From assembly GCA_038503035.1 (NCBI GenBank), contig JAVSML010001072.1:62001-126000 (forward strand): a stretch of DNA of 64,000 nucleotides. The letters run 5' to 3'. Both the position numbers and the translations under genes were made by a program. Positions 62,326 through 64,000 of the stretch are shown piece by piece. The notes beneath the pieces were generated by a model, which ran no database searches, was not told where the DNA came from, and saw nothing but the letters and a program-made list of their open reading frames with translations. Source of the stretch: Crocodylus rhombifer. Taxonomy: Eukaryota > Chordata > Crocodylia > Crocodylidae. Position 1 is the first letter of the stretch, and every line of letters starts with the position of its first letter.

Positions 62326-64000
62326 CCATCTTCCTGGCCATGGTGTTTTTCAGGACCAGCCAATGCAGATCCAGCCTGAAACATCCCCATTGCATTCAGC
62401 CTCTCATTTCCGTCCTCCTGAGATCTCCTCACTGCCTCCTGCCCCGGCAGTGCTTGGGAGCAGGGGCAGAGGACATGCTGATGCTGCTCTGACCGCATCC
62501 GGGAGGTGGCAGGATGCTGCAGAGAGTTCATGAGTGGCAGGAAAGGCGTCTGGACTGCAGGAGTACAGCAGGCTGAGGCTCAGGGCCCCATTTCACAGCT
62601 GGGGGTCACCTGGCGAAGGCACAGTGGGTGTGAATCCAGGTTGCGCTATGCCAGGGGCCAGGCAGGCAGAGGGCTCAGACTTGCAACTACAGCCAACTCA
62701 AGATTATGCTGATCAAGCTGGCACCTGTGAGAAGTCCCGGCAGCACCAGGGAGCAAGTCCAGAAAAGGCTGCATTAGTCACAGCCTGCACAATACTCCCT
62801 CCCGACTGTCTCCAACTCCACCATCTGCAACAGACTGTCCAGCTCTGATTGGGTCCAACTAATTTTAGCTGCAGATAGCCAGGCCAAGAAACACCCGGGG
62901 GGGGGGGGGGGGGCGAGCTCCCAGGTGAATGATTTTAAATGTGCAACCCAGAAAAGGTTTGCCTGTTTACAGCCTGATAACATGTCTCGCAGGCTCAGTC
63001 TAGTGTGCAGTAAATCCCCAGTCCTGCAGCTTGCCAAGTGGCTGAGGTCAGGCTGGACTGAGCGGAGATAGCTGGGCTGAGAAGGACCCATGCTATAAGA
63101 GGCCTGCAGGCACGGATTCGTTCCAAAGGACCTTAGCTTCCCTCTCCTAGCACTAGAGCTGCCCCGCCGTGTGCGCCTTGGACTGATGCCTCTATTTGCC
63201 TCATTGGGAAAAGTATCTGGGAATGAAGAGCACTTGCAGCCGGTGCTTCTAACAACTCCACTCCTTCCAGCTGCTGCTGGGTGATGGCAAGGGGGGCAGG
63301 AGCCAGGCCAGAGATGGGCAAGCCTGGTGCTCAGGAGGGTGCTGAGCTATTGCCAGATGTTCTGCTCGGGGCGAGCTGGGCAGCGCCGCGGTAGCTTTGG
63401 CCAACACCGTTCTTCACACAGCAGGCCAGTCCCAGGCAGGACGGACTGATGGGAGCATCTGGTGCTTGCATTGTACATTCGGTACTGCTCCGGAGGCATT
63501 TGTGTTGGGTTTAATTGCAGCCACAGAAATACTTAATTCCTAGACCAATAGTGCTGCAATGGCTGAGCAGCTAAGGCGTAAGGCTGTCTTGCTCTGTGTT
63601 GACACCAAAGGCCATCCTCACATTGACACAGCTGTAAGCAGCAGCTGCTCCTTCGAGCTGGGAGTCAAAGGGGCTGGTGTGATTTCTGGATGCTTGGATG
63701 CTGTTGGCCAGGGTATCTGGTGTACCTTCCCCACACCAGCTGAACAGGCCACCTAGGCTTGGGGCGGCCCATGACTTCTTTTTTTTTCGGACTAGACAAA
63801 TACATTTTCAGATAAGGTGAGCCCAGGTATCCTGCATCCTGGTTTCCTCTCTCAGCAGCTGGCTGCCCCCACTAGTGCCATTACAGGAGGTGATGATCTA
63901 CTGGTCCAGTAGCAAGACAGACAAGATGCGTACTCAGAACCAGATTAGACGCCAAGGTTTAGCGTGCCCCTGGCCTGGTCTGTATTAAAACACTACCAGG
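62326..64000. other. Unique sequence with G17 run
   Basis: Frames up to 131 codons, none recognised. A G17 homopolymer lies at 62897-62913. CACTTGATTTAATTGC-like AT words (GGGTTTAATTGCAGCC near 63507) and a T11 run (63779-63789) are present. CCCATTTCACAGCTGGGG near 62587 may be a faint inverted SINE core. Confidence 0.42.

Noticed and set aside
63560..63578. tRNA box-A-like TGGCTGAGCAGCTAAGGCG
   Set aside because: No box B or cloverleaf within the following 90 bases, so a tRNA or SINE head is not supported.

Overview
This window looks like non-coding sequence from a sauropsid vertebrate, most likely a crocodilian (a turtle is the main alternative). The evidence is its repeat content. There are about a dozen CR1-type LINE fragments, several with the typical 3' end (TCATAGA... 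GGGCTGGAAGGGACC read on the minus copies) and a decayed reverse-transcriptase C-terminus. There are also many old MIR-like tRNA-core SINE remnants, L3-like CR1 relatives, a hAT-like element and at least one family of small palindromic TIR elements. I see no bacterial features, no intact protein-coding gene and no functional RNA gene. The species call is inference from recalled repeat families, not from a database match.

Layout. 1-5 kb: unique sequence with a TAAT-rich block (1036-1300), a CpG cluster and old repeats. 5-10 kb: CR1 fragments in both orientations, then unique sequence and a CpG-dense patch (9118-9235). 10-15 kb: enhancer-like AT-rich blocks and a palindromic MITE (13008-13391). 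15-24 kb: the repeat-densest part, with the best-preserved CR1 (17098-17738), two abutting CR1s (18884-19690), a run of MIR-like pieces, a local repeat pair (20504/21224) and a hAT-like element (22550-22847). 24-31 kb: unique sequence with several enhancer-like blocks and microsatellites. 31-41 kb: one CR1, then GC-richer unique sequence containing the longest open frame (37212-38087, minus, 291 codons, not recognised). 41-54 kb: L3-like fragments, a G20 run, an (AT)n tract, more enhancer-like blocks and an old CR1. 54-64 kb: a second MITE, a 76-bp duplicated AT-rich motif (59610 and 60482), a decayed tRNA-Ser gene (61765-61846) and a plus-strand CR1 3' end (62095-62325).

Interpretation. The many blocks rich in TAAT/ATTA, GATAA and octamer-like motifs, with no exons I can recognise, fit an intergenic desert or a very large intron near a developmental regulator. 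No neighbouring gene can be named from the sequence. Ten of twelve CR1/L3-like fragments lie on the minus strand, which weakly hints at a plus-strand transcription unit. Conservation cannot be measured here, so every regulatory call is provisional. Boundaries of old repeats are accurate to roughly 10-30 bases.
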